Assembly: GCF_020283565.1 (NCBI RefSeq)
Contig: NC_060061.1
Coordinates: 25,519,362 to 25,583,361 of the forward strand
Length of the DNA: 64,000 bases
Source: Trifolium pratense
Lineage: Eukaryota; Streptophyta; Magnoliopsida; Fabales; Fabaceae
Reading direction: 5' to 3'
Made by a program: the position numbers and the translations under genes. The notes under the pieces were generated by a model. It searched no databases. It was not told the origin of the DNA and was given only the letters and a program-made list of their open reading frames with translations. The first letter of the stretch is position 1. Every line of letters begins with the position of its first letter. Shown one piece after another: positions 38,171 through 50,857 of this stretch.

Positions 38171-40773
38171 CAATAGAATTCAATTTAATTGCCACATCAA
38201 CTAAGGTCCATGGTGAGTCTCTTTTTTCTTAATAAACTTTTATTTATTGCATATGAGTCCTCCATCAAATTAAAAATACAAATCAAAAACATTTTTAATT
38301 TCAATTTAAAATCATAAATCATTTACAATAAAATTGAACAAATTATTATTTTTAACATTATTATTTGAACAAATTAAAATTGAGAGTGAAAACCCTAAAT
38401 CCCAAATTCCCACTTGTTCTCCATTTTGTTCATCCTTCTTCGTCCTTCTTCTTCTTCGATTGTTCATCCTTCTTCGACCTTATCCTTCTTCGATTGTTCA
38501 TCCCTTCTTCTCCTTCTTCGATTGTTCATCCCTTCTTCTTCTTCGTCTTAATCTTCGTCATCCATCGTCTTATGCCTCTCTCAGACTTTGTTTTCATTCG
38601 TTTCATTTCATTGATATCCAAGTAAAGCATTATCGATTTTTCACCCAATGTCGTATCTGTGTTCCTGGTTGTTTGTAATTCGCCAAAAACTAAAGCATAA
38701 TTCGTATCTGTGTTCACCCAAAAACTATTTTCAGTGCAAGATTGTTCTATTGTTCAAAGCATCGTAGTGTACTTCACAGGTAATTGTTCGTATATATATT
38801 TTAGCCTCTGAAATTATCGATTTAGGGTTTACAACGTTAATTGAAGTTGATTCAAATTGTTACCCTCAAACGATCGAATTGGGGATTAGGGTTGCATTTT
38901 TAATTGAAGTTGCTTTGAATTCTTACTGCATAAACCATCCATTTGGAATTGGGGATTTGGTTTTGTATTTATCAAATTGTTAAATTCTGCTTGTCAATTT
39001 TATTTGAATTCATTTGATTTTTGAATGTATATGTTGATACTGTTACTTATGGGTTGGGAATTATGGTTTCATTTGAATTGGGGATTACGATTTGTAAGTC
39101 ATTTTAATTGTGAAATTAGACTGGTATGATTCATAGGAATAATAAGTATGCTATTGTGAATTTGACTGTGATATTAGTGTGATATTCCTGAATTATTGCA
39201 TCAATTATTGTTCATATATACTGCAGTTAAGTAATGGATGACAATATATTCACTCTGATCCCAATTGAGGAATACTGTGTTATCAAAATCTTATAATTAT
39301 GAATTTGATGTCATTTGAGTTGGGGATTAGGGTTGAAATTAGACTGGGATGTTATTCACACTTAATTAGTGTGCTTATGTTAATTTGAATGTGATATTAG
39401 TGTGCTATTCTGATATTAGTGTTCATATCTCCTGCAGTTAAATAATGGATGGTAATATATCCACTCTGATCCCAGTTAAGGAATCCTGTGTTTAAGAGGT
39501 TTGAACTGGAAAACAGACAATGTAGAAGAGCTTGAAGGGTAAACAAATCAAGCTTTATAATGTTAAGTTTATAGTTAGTGATATGTATTTGAGTTGAATA
39601 AGCACTAGTTAATGATATGAAGTCAGTGCTATATTTTAGCTAATGCCCAGTGTTACATTAAACTGTAGTACAGTAACAATTTTCAAATTGAATATTGTAA
39701 TCTTTTTTACTTGAGTAAAACATGGTACATTAACTTTTGGAGGCTGTTCAATGTACCTTAATTTTTGATAAGCTATGATTTATGCAATGTAATGAGAAAG
39801 ATGAAATTTTTTAAACAATTCCAATTAACTTTTAAAGGTTGCTCCAAGCTTAAGTTAACTATTCATAATGTATTATTCATGTCATGTAATGAGAAACATG
39901 CAACTTTTGTAATCTGCTCAATGTACATTAACTGATCACACAAGTCCAATTAAAGGTTGTTGAATGTACATGATGTGAAAGATGTATAAGTTTTGTAAGT
40001 TATCATGAGAAAGGCGTAACTTTAATAAGTTTTGGTAACTTAAACGAAGATTATCCAACTTTTATTGAACAATGTTGTGTAATTTTGGACAATAACATTT
40101 TTGATATTGATTATCCAATTTTTAAATAGTTTTGATTAAATACATGAAAATGTCTATTTCCAATACCAAATTTTGTTACAATGCTAAATGTATGTTTGTT
40201 AGGTGATAATTACAGAAACTTAAGTTTTATTGCAATTTGAAACAGGTTACATGAATATGCATTCAACATGGTGATTAGACTTGAAGTCAAAAATGTTAAG
40301 AAGGAGAATGTGATTCATATCAATTATACATAGACATAGAACTAAGAGGTATGTTCCCAACATATATATATATATAATGTTTTGAAAATTGTATGAAACA
40401 AACAAATAAATCAAAATAGTTATGTCATGTATTTAAGTAAAACATATAGCATGAAATTGGATAATAGCATGAGATACCTACAGCTTAAGACAAACATATA
40501 ATAAATCCTAAAACCGAATAAACCACAATATCCACCAGAATAGAACACTGTCAACTAAATTCACCAGAATATCCAAAATAAAACTTCAAACCGAATAAAA
40601 CAGAATATCCAAAATATAAGACCACCATATTGTGCAAAATACAAACCCACTGGTTAAGGTAACAGTACCAAAAATAAAAACAGAAAATAAACCAAAATAT
40701 CCAAAATAAAATTTCAAACTTCAGACATCAACCAAAGCTTCCATCCCATAGTGTAAGAACCAAACTTCAAACT
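38171..40773. other. Left interior of the MULE: leader-like DNA, small duplication, no intact gene
   Basis: Around 38390-38640 there is pyrimidine-rich, TTCTTCG-repeated DNA resembling a 5' UTR with an intron donor (tccaagtaaag). Blocks starting atggatgacaatatattc (39236) and atggatggtaatatatcc (39444) are a direct duplication about 207 bases apart, each beginning with ATG and reading MD-NI-TLIP. They stop after 16-20 codons. A possible terminal exon (LHEYAFNMVIRLEVKN) lies at 40248-40330. Together these may be remains of another small gene, but I cannot assign it. Confidence 0.3.
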
Positions 40774-43502
40774 TCAGACATCAACCAAAGCCTTCCTTTT
40801 CTTGTGCATATCATCCCAATATTGAGCAGACTTTGACAACAGTGATTGTAACAACACATTATTAGAGGAATGACAAAGATATAGAGCAAGCTTCATCCTT
40901 GTGGCAGTGGCAACCTACATATAATGAAACAAACAGTGGATGAATTAGAAATTTACTTTTTTTTGAACAAGGAATTAGAAATTTACTTAGATGGGATATG
41001 TTTTACAAATAATTATGACATTAATTCAACTTACAGTTATGCCTCCGTAGTTACTATTGAATGGACATTCAATCATCCATTTAGCAACCCACACTCCACA
41101 ATCATTCCTATGATTATTGATAAAACTGCATTAGTATCACACTAATATGTAGTTTAAGTAAAATCATTAATAGAGATAGGGGTTAAGAATACTTACGATC
41201 CAGGTCGCTGATGCGGGAGGCACGTAGGTTCAATCTTGGTGAAGTTTGTGATTAGGTTATCATGACCAATTAGATTAGCAACATTAACAAAACAAGGAAG
41301 AAGCAGGATTTCCTCAAGCTTGACAATCTGCCACAATAGTAAATATAAAATTTGAATTAAAAAAGCAAAAAATAAATTTGAATGTAAAACAAAGTATAGA
41401 TCACATGCATACCAATCTAATAATTGAATGACGCCTAGGATGATATCTTTCATCTGAAGGTAAAGAGTCCAACCAATAAACTTTTCTTTCAGAAAAATCA
41501 ACAACCACCAAAAACCAATGTGCTCCCTCATCATTCATAGGAATAAAAATCTGTAGTTATAGAAATCATATTACCCATTAGAACAGATTTTTCAAGTCTG
41601 AATCAACCAAACATGTGTTGCTACACACTAAGCAGATTTTATAGGAAACTCACCTTTGAAACTATAGAGTTTGGTGGCATGTACTTGTCTTGAAATTTGC
41701 TCCTGATATAATCAGCCTTGTATTTGTTATCCAGAGCATATTGCTTAAAAAGTAATGTAGTTTAAGTCAGTATTTATTACTCAACTAATGTAAATGTAAA
41801 TGTAACATAATTCAGTGTTGGTCATGTAATTACCGCAAAATACGTAGGCAAATACCAAACAGATTTATGTTTTCCTAACGAATCTATTAGCCAATTGCTT
41901 CGTGCAACAACCAGATTGATTATCTGTATAGCCAAATGAAAACAATGTTAGATCAAATTTTAATTCACTTTCACCTTGTATAGCCAAAAAATTTACAATG
42001 TTAGATCAAAATATAACCTCTTGGTCCACATTACACCTAGGCATCAACGACTTAATTGCTTTTCTGTCCCCATAAACATCTGTTGAAGTTTTAATCAGAA
42101 CCTCATCACTGCAACAGGTAGATTTATGAATTGTTAGTTGAATTCAAATTAAATAGACTAAATAAATGGTTTAGCAAGATATATTAAAAACACATACTCA
42201 TGTTTATGCTCGTTGTCGCTCATAAAGATGTATGCAATGGTGTAAGAGCAAATATCATTCAGATTCATGGTTGGTAGTGGCCTAAATTTCACAGGCATCC
42301 ACTGTAATAAAAAATATGTGAAACAAAGATTCTTATTAGTACTAAATGAAAGTTATGTATTAGGTTTAAAAATAGCAATATAGTACCACTTACTTCAGGA
42401 ATAGGAACTCCGGTATCGAAAAATTCATATCCCATCGAACTCTTTGGATGGTAGTTTATTTGAAAATCATTGTCATCCTGCTCTTCTGGCTGACAGAACA
42501 GAATTTTGTTAATCTTCTTATATTGCTTAGATTCAAGCATTGCAGTCCACTCCTTGATTTCCTTCAGTCTCGGCGGTGCCGAAGTTGATCCCAAGTTGTC
42601 ACACAGTTTTTTCTTGCATGCCCTTCTCTCTGTGGCAGGGTATTGTTTTTTTATCGCCTTATCTTTTGGTTGCTTAGGGGTTGATGCTGTTGAATCACAA
42701 TCTGCAGAATCTTCCTGGTCATTCCAGCCTTGGGTGGTAGTGTGGTGACTATTCAAACCATATAAACAAAATAAAATAAAATTATTTATTGTTATATACA
42801 AGGATTAAATCATATAATATGAAGTAACTGACATATAAAATATGGAATTATTAACTAAAACAGTGAAAGCTAAGATTATTTAGGGATTTCCAGTTAGAGT
42901 TATTTGCAAATAATTTGGAACAACAAAACCTACTCAAAAATTGAACTTCACAGATAACTTTACATACACATTTGTTGAATATCATATAAAATAACACACA
43001 CTCACACATGTTTTGAAATTCACGATAGATTCAAAAACACATGCACATACAACTCCAAAGACTGTTTGTTTATTAATGTTGAATGCACTTGTCATATAAA
43101 GGGTTTACATTCAGCATAGATTCATATAGCTTAAACAAATATGACTGCTCATGAAACAAAAATCATAATTTTGTTGAAGGATCTTTCATTAGAAATTTGT
43201 TGAATCAATAAGAAACTTTCTTTATGAATGTTGATAGCATTTTTCATGTGTGTACACAATAAGAAATACCTGGATGATATGTAAATAATCTCATGTTTGA
43301 TGTTCTTTTGTGTAGTCTCAGAATACTGCTCACTGACTTGTGTAGAGTTGATTTGCTGGTGAGTTTTGATTTTCTCAGTTGTAATGTTCTCAGTTGTAGT
43401 AGTGTTTTCGTATTCTTTTCCCCTCTTACTGTTACTGGTTTTTCCTTTGCTTTCTGGCATGGTGCGTTTTTTGGTTGGACTTGGTGCATCTGGTTTTTCC
43501 AT
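40774..43502 (-). CDS. Ulp1-like cysteine protease (C48, deSUMOylase-type), 10 exons, transposon cargo
   Basis: Minus-strand exons: 43502-43270, 42748-42394, 42301-42198, 42108-42018, 41923-41834, 41743-41654, 41550-41413, 41327-41197, 41107-41035, 40914-40774. Total 1446 nt, 481 residues, all phases consistent. Residues 1 to about 200 are basic and low-complexity. The C48 domain follows: His332 (EGAHWFLVVVDF), Asp349 (YWLDSL, 17 residues on, the spacing of the yeast Ulp1 His-Asp pair) and Cys414 (GSNDCGVWVAKWM). A Gln at 407 is 7 rather than 6 residues before the Cys, so the oxyanion-hole Gln may be displaced by one. Ulp1 enzymes cut SUMO or related modifiers from proteins. It lies inside the putative MULE, and plant MULEs of the Kaonashi type also carry Ulp genes. 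Coding looks intact. Its nearest neighbours are B3-like genes. Confidence 0.85.
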
Positions 43503-44389
43503 GGTGTTCTTTTTGCTGGATGATGAAGATGTTTGTGTTTGGATGTTGGACGGTTTGTGTGTTTAGTTGAGTGTGGAGTAATGGTACTTAGGGTAGCTTA
43601 GGTTAATTGAAAGGTTTTGGAGGGTTTGATGTGCTTTGGTCTTGGAAGTTGCATCTAGTCTATACTTTAGTTGTAATTATTAGCATGTTGGCTAGAAGGC
43701 CAAGCATCAACTAATATTTGGTGTGCTCAATGTTTCTCAATGTTTTTTTTTTTGTTTTTTTATGACAATGTGTATTTCCTCAATGTTTTGGAAATGCAGA
43801 AACGAACCAAATATAAACAATGTAAATTGCCTTCTTTGTTATTTAAGTTGAATATTATACTTCTTTTTTTATCCTAATTTGAATATTATACTTTTTGTCT
43901 TTAAAATTCCAAATCATGAATCACTCAAAAATCTGAATTAGTGTTAACTAATCAAGCATTTTTTTTAAAAAATTCGTAAGTTTTTTTTACTTATTTATAC
44001 AACTTTTTTTTTTGAATCAATTTATTTATAAAACGTAAAGTCTCAGAATTAGTGCTAACCTTTTTTTTTTTTTTTCTTTTTCATATTTGGTTACGCAAAT
44101 TTGATTATTAGTCCCAAAGAAATTAGGTATATAGATAACAATTTAGCCACACAATTCATAAGACCAAAATAACCATTATATTACAAGTTCAATAACTTGG
44201 ATTACAAGTTATCAATTGTCAATAATTAAACAACCACAACTTAAACAAGCACAACACAACAACTGCTTACACAAATTAAAAACAAGCAAAACACAAGTTC
44301 TTAAACAAATTAAAAATAGATACATAGATAGGTTTTAGAACAACCCCTTCATGACCAACCATCTTCAAAATAACATTTGGTGCCCCTCA
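43503..44389. other. Intergenic stretch between protease and B3-like gene A
   Basis: Contains the protease promoter (minus strand) and poly-T tracts. No further gene was recognised. Confidence 0.35.
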
Positions 44390-45771
44390 TTAGTCCAACT
44401 TCGTAACCCATATCAAATGGCAATCATAGATATTGCGCATGCTGAATAGTAGACGATCTCCAACTTCAAATCCATGGATGCCAACACACTCACTCCAACC
44501 GCTCGATATCCTAACCACGAACGGATCCTGTTGGTACTCCAAGTCGCACAGTTGCTTTTCAAGATTGGCACCAATAATAAACACTCGATCCAGCATTGTG
44601 TCCCACAAATACTCTCCCATATCTTTCGGTAATGTCTACATAGAGTGAAATTTAATAGTAAATTTAATAAAAAACAAAACTATGAGTAAATTTAATAAAA
44701 AACAAGCAGATTTAACATAAATATAACTAAAATTTAACATTTAGAGACGAACCAAAACAGGAACCACTTTAGGATCCTCTGTGATGGTAAGCTTGAAGGA
44801 AACAGCTTTTCGGAGACATCTACTTTTTGTGTGCCATGTAGGGAATCTTGAAGGATCAGTTCTGTCCATGTTAGGAATGATCTGGAATTGATTTGTTCCT
44901 AAATATTTGAAGAAAATTTCGTGATGACCTTCGAACTTGTAGTGCTCCCTTATTGTCATCCAACCATCTGTGATTCTGGGGATTTCATCTCCATCTTCAT
45001 CATCATCATCATTGTCGAATGTGACTCTTAGTTGAAGACCATCCTTATCATACAGGTGCCAAATGTTTCCCAATTCACTTTTGTAGTCTTCACAGAATTG
45101 CGGTTCAATCTCACCAAAAACCTAACGTTTCACATTCAGTCAAAATCAATCAGATCTGAAAATCTATACCGCAATAAATTGTTTATAGATCTAAACCTAC
45201 TAAGCCAGAAAACATTACCACTGAATCAAAACCAAACGTTCATGCTCTGTTTCTAATAGCAATTTTTTCATGCTCTGTTTCTAATCGCATTTTTTGCTCT
45301 GTTATTTGGTTTTTTCATATCAATGTTTTCTTTTAAAAATATCAAAATAAGTGGAATATACTAAGCGAAACTACATATAACCAAATCTATACCGCATTAT
45401 ATTGTTTATAGATCTAAACCTGCTAAACCAGGAAGCATTTTTTTAAATCCTTTTCCAAAGATGCATGCTCTGTTTCTCTTCGCACTTTTTGATATGTTTC
45501 TTATCACTATTTGCATTTAAAAATATCAAAATAAAAAATAGCAATATGTGATTATTGTGAACTCAAACACATAGCAAGATTATACGTAAATATAACTGAA
45601 TCATTCCTTCATTGAAGAAGACATAATCAACAAAGAAATTATTTTTGACTATTTTTCCCATGAAACCACAAAGCAACAAAGAAAGTTGAAACTTTACCTC
45701 GCCTTCAACATGAACCGTAGTGAAATAATCAATCACTGGTTTCGAAGAAGTTCACCAAGAGTCTCCGCCAT
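44390..45771 (-). CDS. B3-domain-like protein A (two B3 folds), first exon damaged
   Basis: Minus-strand exons: 45771-45698 (ATG exon), 45121-44753, 44635-44390. Exons 2 and 3 are clean: from VFGEIEPQFCEDY, through the strand pattern GWMTIREHYKFEG and YLGTNQFQIIP (first B3-like barrel), to LPKDMGEYLWDTML, SSGWSECVG and FEVGDRLLFSM (second barrel), stop TAA. Plant B3 domains bind DNA. The ATG of exon 1 (MAETLGELLRNQ) hits TGA after 12 codons, whereas the frame that joins exon 2 (VIDYFTTVHVEGE) has no ATG, so exon 1 has probably suffered a one-base frameshift. Alternatively translation starts at M in exon 2 (45073), giving 188 residues with a shortened first domain. An acidic DDDDEDGDE loop sits in the first domain. 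Confidence 0.6.
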
Positions 45772-46435
45772 GTTCGTTGCAAGTGAACTATGGAGATTTT
45801 CGTTGGAATAGGAATGGTGTTTTTTTTTTTCGAAGAATAGGAATGGTGTTTTTTTTTGACAAAATAGGAATGATGTTTAAACCAAATGAAATGGTGTATT
45901 TGTTGGTAGATGAAAAGCAATTTTGTTTATTAATGCTTCTTCACTTACCAAAGCTTACATCGATAAGACTAATGAATTAATTTGGACAAGTAATTGCATC
46001 AACTTTGATTGGAAACGGTGAGACTACACAGTGGTAATCGTTTCAATGGAAGTGGTATCGTTTGGTTGGAGTTAAATGATATACACTCATTTCGTGATGC
46101 ATCATCATATCAACACCGTCCGATGGATTTTGATGGTTGCGATTACCCAACATATAAACTGACTACAACCATACCTAACCGTCAGATCCATGTTCTTGCA
46201 TCCTAATGGAAACCGGACCAAACATGTGCAGGCTATGTAAAACTTGAATGTAGCAGATATAGAAAAAGATTAAATTTTAGATTAAATTTAAATTTTAAAT
46301 TTTATAAATTAAAAGAAATTTAATTATTGCACAATTTTAGATTCAATTTTAACGAAAAATACATTAAACTAATAAAAAAATAGTTTGGTTTTTTTTAAAA
46401 AAAAATTAAAAATCAATTATAAAGGAGAAAATAAA
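45772..46435. other. Upstream region of gene A, with a small triplicated motif
   Basis: The word aataggaatg(g/a)tgtt, each copy preceded or followed by a poly-T run, occurs three times between 45809 and 45880. No gene was recognised up to the satellite array. Confidence 0.4.
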
Positions 46436-48732
46436 AAGAAGTTTAGTAGGAGTTAAACCGGACCAAGCACCTAAGTCTAAGGTTAGGGTTGTCGGTTCCT
46501 AATAGATAACCGAAGTTTAGTACTAGTTAAATTTTGAATAATAAATAATTACTCATTTAAAATTTAAAAGTCACCGATATATGTTAGTTAGGTCAAACGA
46601 TAAGGCGAGTAGTCCAATATCGAAACCGGACCAATCACCTAAGTCTAAGGTTAGGGTTGTCGGTTCCTAATAGATAACCGAAGTTTAGTACTAGTTAAAA
46701 TTCGAATATTCAATTAATTACTCATTTAAAATTTAAAAGTCACCGATATATGTTAGTTAGGTCAAACGATAAGGCTAGTAGTCCAATATCGAAACCGGAC
46801 CAAGCACCTAAGTCTAATGTTAGGGTTGTCGGTTCCTAATAGATAACCGAAGTTTAGTACGAGTTAAATTTCGAATATTCAATTAATTACTCATTTAAAA
46901 TTTAAAAGTCACCGATATATGTTAGTTAGGTCAAACGATAAGGCGAGTAGTCCAATATCGAAACCGGACCAATCACCTAAGTCTAAGGTTAGGGTTGTCG
47001 TTTCCTAATAGATAACCGAAGTTTAGTACTAGTTAAATTTCGAATATTCAATTAATTACTCATTTAAAATTTAAAAGTCACCGATATATGTTAGTTAGGT
47101 CAAACGATAAGGCTAGTAGTCCAATATCGAAACCGGACCAATCACCTAAGTCTAAGGTTAGGGTTGTCGGTTCCTAATAGATAACCGAAGTTTAGTACTA
47201 GTTAAAATTCGAATATTCAATTAATTACTCATTTAAAATTTAAAAGTCACCGATATATGTTAGTTAGGTCAAACGATAAGGCTAGTAGTCCAATATCGAA
47301 ACCGGACCAAGCACCTAAGTCTAATGTTAGGGTTGTCGGTTCCTAATAGATAACCGAAGTTTAGTACGAGTTAAATTTCGAATATTCAATTAATTACTCA
47401 TTTAAAATTTAAAAGTCACCGATATATGTTAGTTAGGTCAAACGATAAGGCGAGTAGTCCAATATCGAAACCGGACCAAGCACCTAAGTCTAAGGTTAGG
47501 GTTGTCGGTTCCTAATAGATAACCGAAGTTTAGTACTAGTTAAATTTCGAATAATAAATAATTACTCATTTAAAATTTAAAAGTCACTGATATATGTTAG
47601 TTAGGTCAAACGATAAGGCGAGTAGTCCAATATCGAAACCGGACCAAGCACCTACGTCTAAGGTTAGGGTTGTCGTTTCCTAATAGATAACCGAAGTTTA
47701 GTACGAGTTAAATTTTGAATATTCAATTAATTACTCATTTAAAATTTAAAAGTCACCGATATATGTTAGTTAGGTCAAACGATAAGGCTAGTAGTCCAAT
47801 ATCGAAACCGGACCAAGCACCTAAGTCTAAGGTTAGGGTTGTCGGTTCCTAATAGATAACCGAAGTTTAGTACGAGTTAAATTTCGAATATTCAATTAAT
47901 TACTCATTTAAAATTTAAAAGTCACCGATATATGTTAGTTAGGTCAAACGATAAGGCTAGTAGTCCAATATCGAAACCGGACCAAGCACCTAAGTCTAAT
48001 GTTAGGGTTGTCGGTTCCTAATAGATAACCGAAGTTTAGTACGAGTTAAATTTCGAATATTCAATTAATTACTCATTTAAAATTTAAAAGTCACCGATAT
48101 ATGTTAGTTAGGTCAAACGATAAGGCGAGTAGTCCAATATCGAAACCGGACCAATCACCTAAGTCTAAGGTTAGGGTTGTCGTTTCCTAATAGATAACCG
48201 AAGTTTAGTACTAGTTAAATTTCGAATATTCAATTAATTACTCATTTAAAATTTAAAAGTCACCGATATATGTTAGTTAGGTCAAACGATAAGGCTAGTA
48301 GTCCAATATCGAAACCGGACCAAGCACCTAAGTCTAATGTTAGGGTTGTCGGTTCCTAATAGATAACCGAAGTTTAGTACGAGTTAAATTTCGAATATTC
48401 AATTAATTACTCATTTAAAATTTAAAAGTCACCGATATATGTTAGTTAGGTCAAACGATAAGGCTAGTAGTCCAATATCGAAACCGGACCAAGCACCTAA
48501 GTCTAAGGTTAGGGTTGTCGGTTCCTAATAGATAACCGAAGTTTAGTACGAGTTAAATTTCGAATATTCAATTAATTACTCATTTAAAATTTAAAAGTCA
48601 CCGATATATGTTAGTTAGGTCAAACGATAAGGCGAGTAGTCCAATATCGAAACCGGACCAATCACCTAAGTCTAAGGTTAGGGTTGTCGGTTCCTAATAG
48701 ATAACCGAAGTTTAGTACTAGTTAAATTTCGA
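46436..48732 (+). repeat. 169-bp satellite array 1 (about 13.6 monomers)
   Basis: The motif ccggaccaa recurs at 46458, 46626, 46795, 46964, 47133, 47302, 47471, 47639, 47808, 47977, 48146, 48315, 48484 and 48653: spacing is 169 with two 168-bp units. Monomers are over 95% alike and carry the telomere-like ggttagggttg once each. Variant sites (aagcacc/aatcacc, aagg/aatg, tactag/tacgag, ggcgag/ggctag) shuffle between units. The first unit is a junction unit (gtttagtag then gagttaaa joins directly to ccggacc). The array stops abruptly at gttaaatttcga. No coding frame is present. Confidence 0.97.
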
Positions 48733-48890
48733 TAGACTTTTACCTGGGATTATGTTCCGATTCATCCAAACTTACCGTAAACCCTTATATCTTAAAAAAA
48801 AAAAAATTCCTTCCAATTGTCCTAAATAAAAATAATGAAATTTAAAAAAATAAAAAATAATAATGTGTACGCGCGTGTAAACCAAATTGT
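48733..48890 (+). repeat. Promoter-proximal block, copy 1 (upstream of B3-like gene B)
   Basis: Directly after the satellite, the text ttaccgtaaaccctta, atcttaaaaaaa, ttccaattgtcctaaataaa and cgcgtgtaa matches 50858-50985, upstream of the GRF gene. This shared block marks a local duplication of satellite edge plus promoter. Confidence 0.75.
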
Positions 48891-49033
48891 TGTTTGGATG
48901 GAACGGATATATGCGTGGAGAGCTGTTACTATCTCGTTTTCCAACATAAAACTCTCTGCATATTCTCCTTCTCATCATTAACACTACAAAACTCTTACAC
49001 ACAGTTCCATCCTTTCCAATCCAAACTTGAAAA

Positions 49034-50121
49034 ATGACAAAATCGAAGAGAGCAAGGGCTTCATCGTCGAAACCCAGGTTAGATTTTTATTCCTTTTAGT
49101 CAAAAAACGCATGTTTTTTTCTCAGGTTGTGTTGTTGTTCGAAGCGTATTGATTTCTTCTTCTTCGCATGTCTTCAATCGTTCGTTGTTGTTCATCATCG
49201 CCGTTTCCATTGTTGTTTTTGTCGTTTTGATTCAGGTTTATTGTTCGTTTTTGACTGTTGATACTATTTTTTTGTTTTAAAAAACATTACAAATTCTATT
49301 ATTGATCTATAACAATCATTTGTTAAAAAGGGAAAAAAGTGTTGATCGTTGTTGGATCTGTAATAACAAAGAAAAAAGATTGCATTTTTTAAAACTTTTG
49401 TTAGTAGTGAAACAAAATTAGTCTAGTCACTGTAAGTTGATGTTTCTTTTTTAAAAAAAAAATTATGTATAGTCATTGTAAAGTTGCTTAGATGGTGATT
49501 GCATTTTGATTTGGTGTATTTTTTTATTTTTTTAAATCCTTTTCCAAAATAGTACATAACCTGTATTCTGGGGTAATGAAATAGGAGCAAAATGCATAAG
49601 GTTGCCGAAATCAACAAAGATATTGAAACAATCTACATCAGCTCAGACGAGGAAGAAGAGGTTCAGCTGGTTGAGGAGTTTTTATGTGGATGGGGCTGGT
49701 CGAAGGAGGTTACCGCGGCCATTGGGAATTGGAGGAAGCCTCAAACATTGGTTAGTTTAGCTATTATGTATTTATTTTCGTTATTAAAGTACAATTGTGT
49801 TGTTAATAGTATTGGTGCAAAATGTTGTTGATTATAACTGAATATTGCAAATGTGTACAGCATGTCCCATCCTGGATTGTTCAAGAAGCGTTGCATGATA
49901 AGACTCGTATTATTTTGGACTCGGCCGACAATGGATGTACTTATCCATGTAGTATTACAAGGCCGCCTGAAAGAGGGATGTTTGTGAGATATATTGTAGA
50001 TGGGTGGTACTCTTATTTGGAAGACATGAAGCCAAGGATTGGAGATAAGCTGCACTTCATGGTATCGAAATCTATGAAGCGCTTGATGGTGAAGTTGACC
50101 CGTCGCGAAAATCGTCGTTGA
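49034..50121 (+). CDS. Small B3-domain-like protein B, transposon cargo
   Basis: Exons 49034-49077, 49585-49750 and 49861-50121, total 471 nt, 156 residues. The short basic N-terminus (MTKSKRARASSSKPR) could serve as a nuclear signal. Next comes an acidic YISSDEEEE patch, then a segment ending RKPQTL at the exon 2 border. Exon 3 encodes a B3-like fold (HVPSWIVQEAL, ITRPPERGMFVRYIVDGWY, MKPRIGDKLHFMV). Exon borders and the PQTL|H.P junction match gene C on the opposite strand, so the two are paralogues. Its promoter begins at the edge of satellite array 1 and shares a block with the GRF gene. A DNA-binding role is inferred from the fold only. Confidence 0.7.
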
Positions 50122-50679
50122 CTGTCCGCATCCTCTTGCTATGTCCTAATGCTCTGACCTTTAGTTATGGTGGTATCATTTTGCATTAAGTAACGTTGTC
50201 CGACTTGATGTCGGTTGTATGTCTTGTTTTTTGGCTTGTCTATGGTTTTGTTAACTGTTACGTACAATCTCCTGCCGTTGAACAATTATCAATATATTAT
50301 GGTATTTCTATTAATATAAGGGAGTTTTCCTTAATATAATATGACATCAATATATTATCGAATCCGGGTCACGAAGTCCGGCCTAATAATTTCGCTTAAT
50401 GAAATAACGAATTTCTTTGTTAACGTCGCAAAATTCATTTTGCTTTGTTTTATTAACCAAAAGCACGAAAAGTGTTAAAATGAGGTGAGTTACAAATTCA
50501 AATAAACGGTTACGCATCAAATAAACAAAAACTCATTTTAACGCATCAAATAAATGGTTCAAAAATTAAAATTTTACTGCATTTATTTTGGGAGTAGAAA
50601 AGAAACAAAAACTCATTTATTTTGGGAGTTGCGTGTAAATAGCATTCAAAATTGTTGCTACTAACTAGGAAGATTATTA
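50122..50679. other. 3' region of gene B, no further gene
   Basis: AT-rich, with the 3' UTR of gene B. Nothing else was recognised. Confidence 0.35.
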
Positions 50680-50840
50680 AAAGTTTAGTACCGATATATG
50701 CTAGTTAGGTCAAAAGATAAGGCTAGTAGTCCTTCATCGAAACCGGAACAAGCACTTAAGTCTAAGTTTAGGGATGTCGGTTCCTAATTGAAACCGAAGT
50801 TTAGTACGAGTTAAATTTTGAATAATAATTAATTAAACTC
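50680..50840 (+). repeat. Single diverged monomer of the 169-bp satellite
   Basis: The text gatatatgctagttaggtc, aaggctagtagtcc, aaccggaacaagcac and gtttagtacgagttaaat matches the satellite with many more changes (about 85% identity) than exist within the arrays, so it is older or unhomogenised. Confidence 0.85.
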
Positions 50841-50857
50841 GTGCATTATTATTGATA

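Noticed and set aside
46490..48690. Telomere repeats (ttaggg)
   Set aside because: Only one telomere-like word per 169-bp monomer; there is no tandem TTTAGGG run.
46436..48732. Regular repeats looking like a CRISPR array
   Set aside because: The whole 169-bp unit is conserved with no variable spacers, in a plant nuclear context; it is a satellite.
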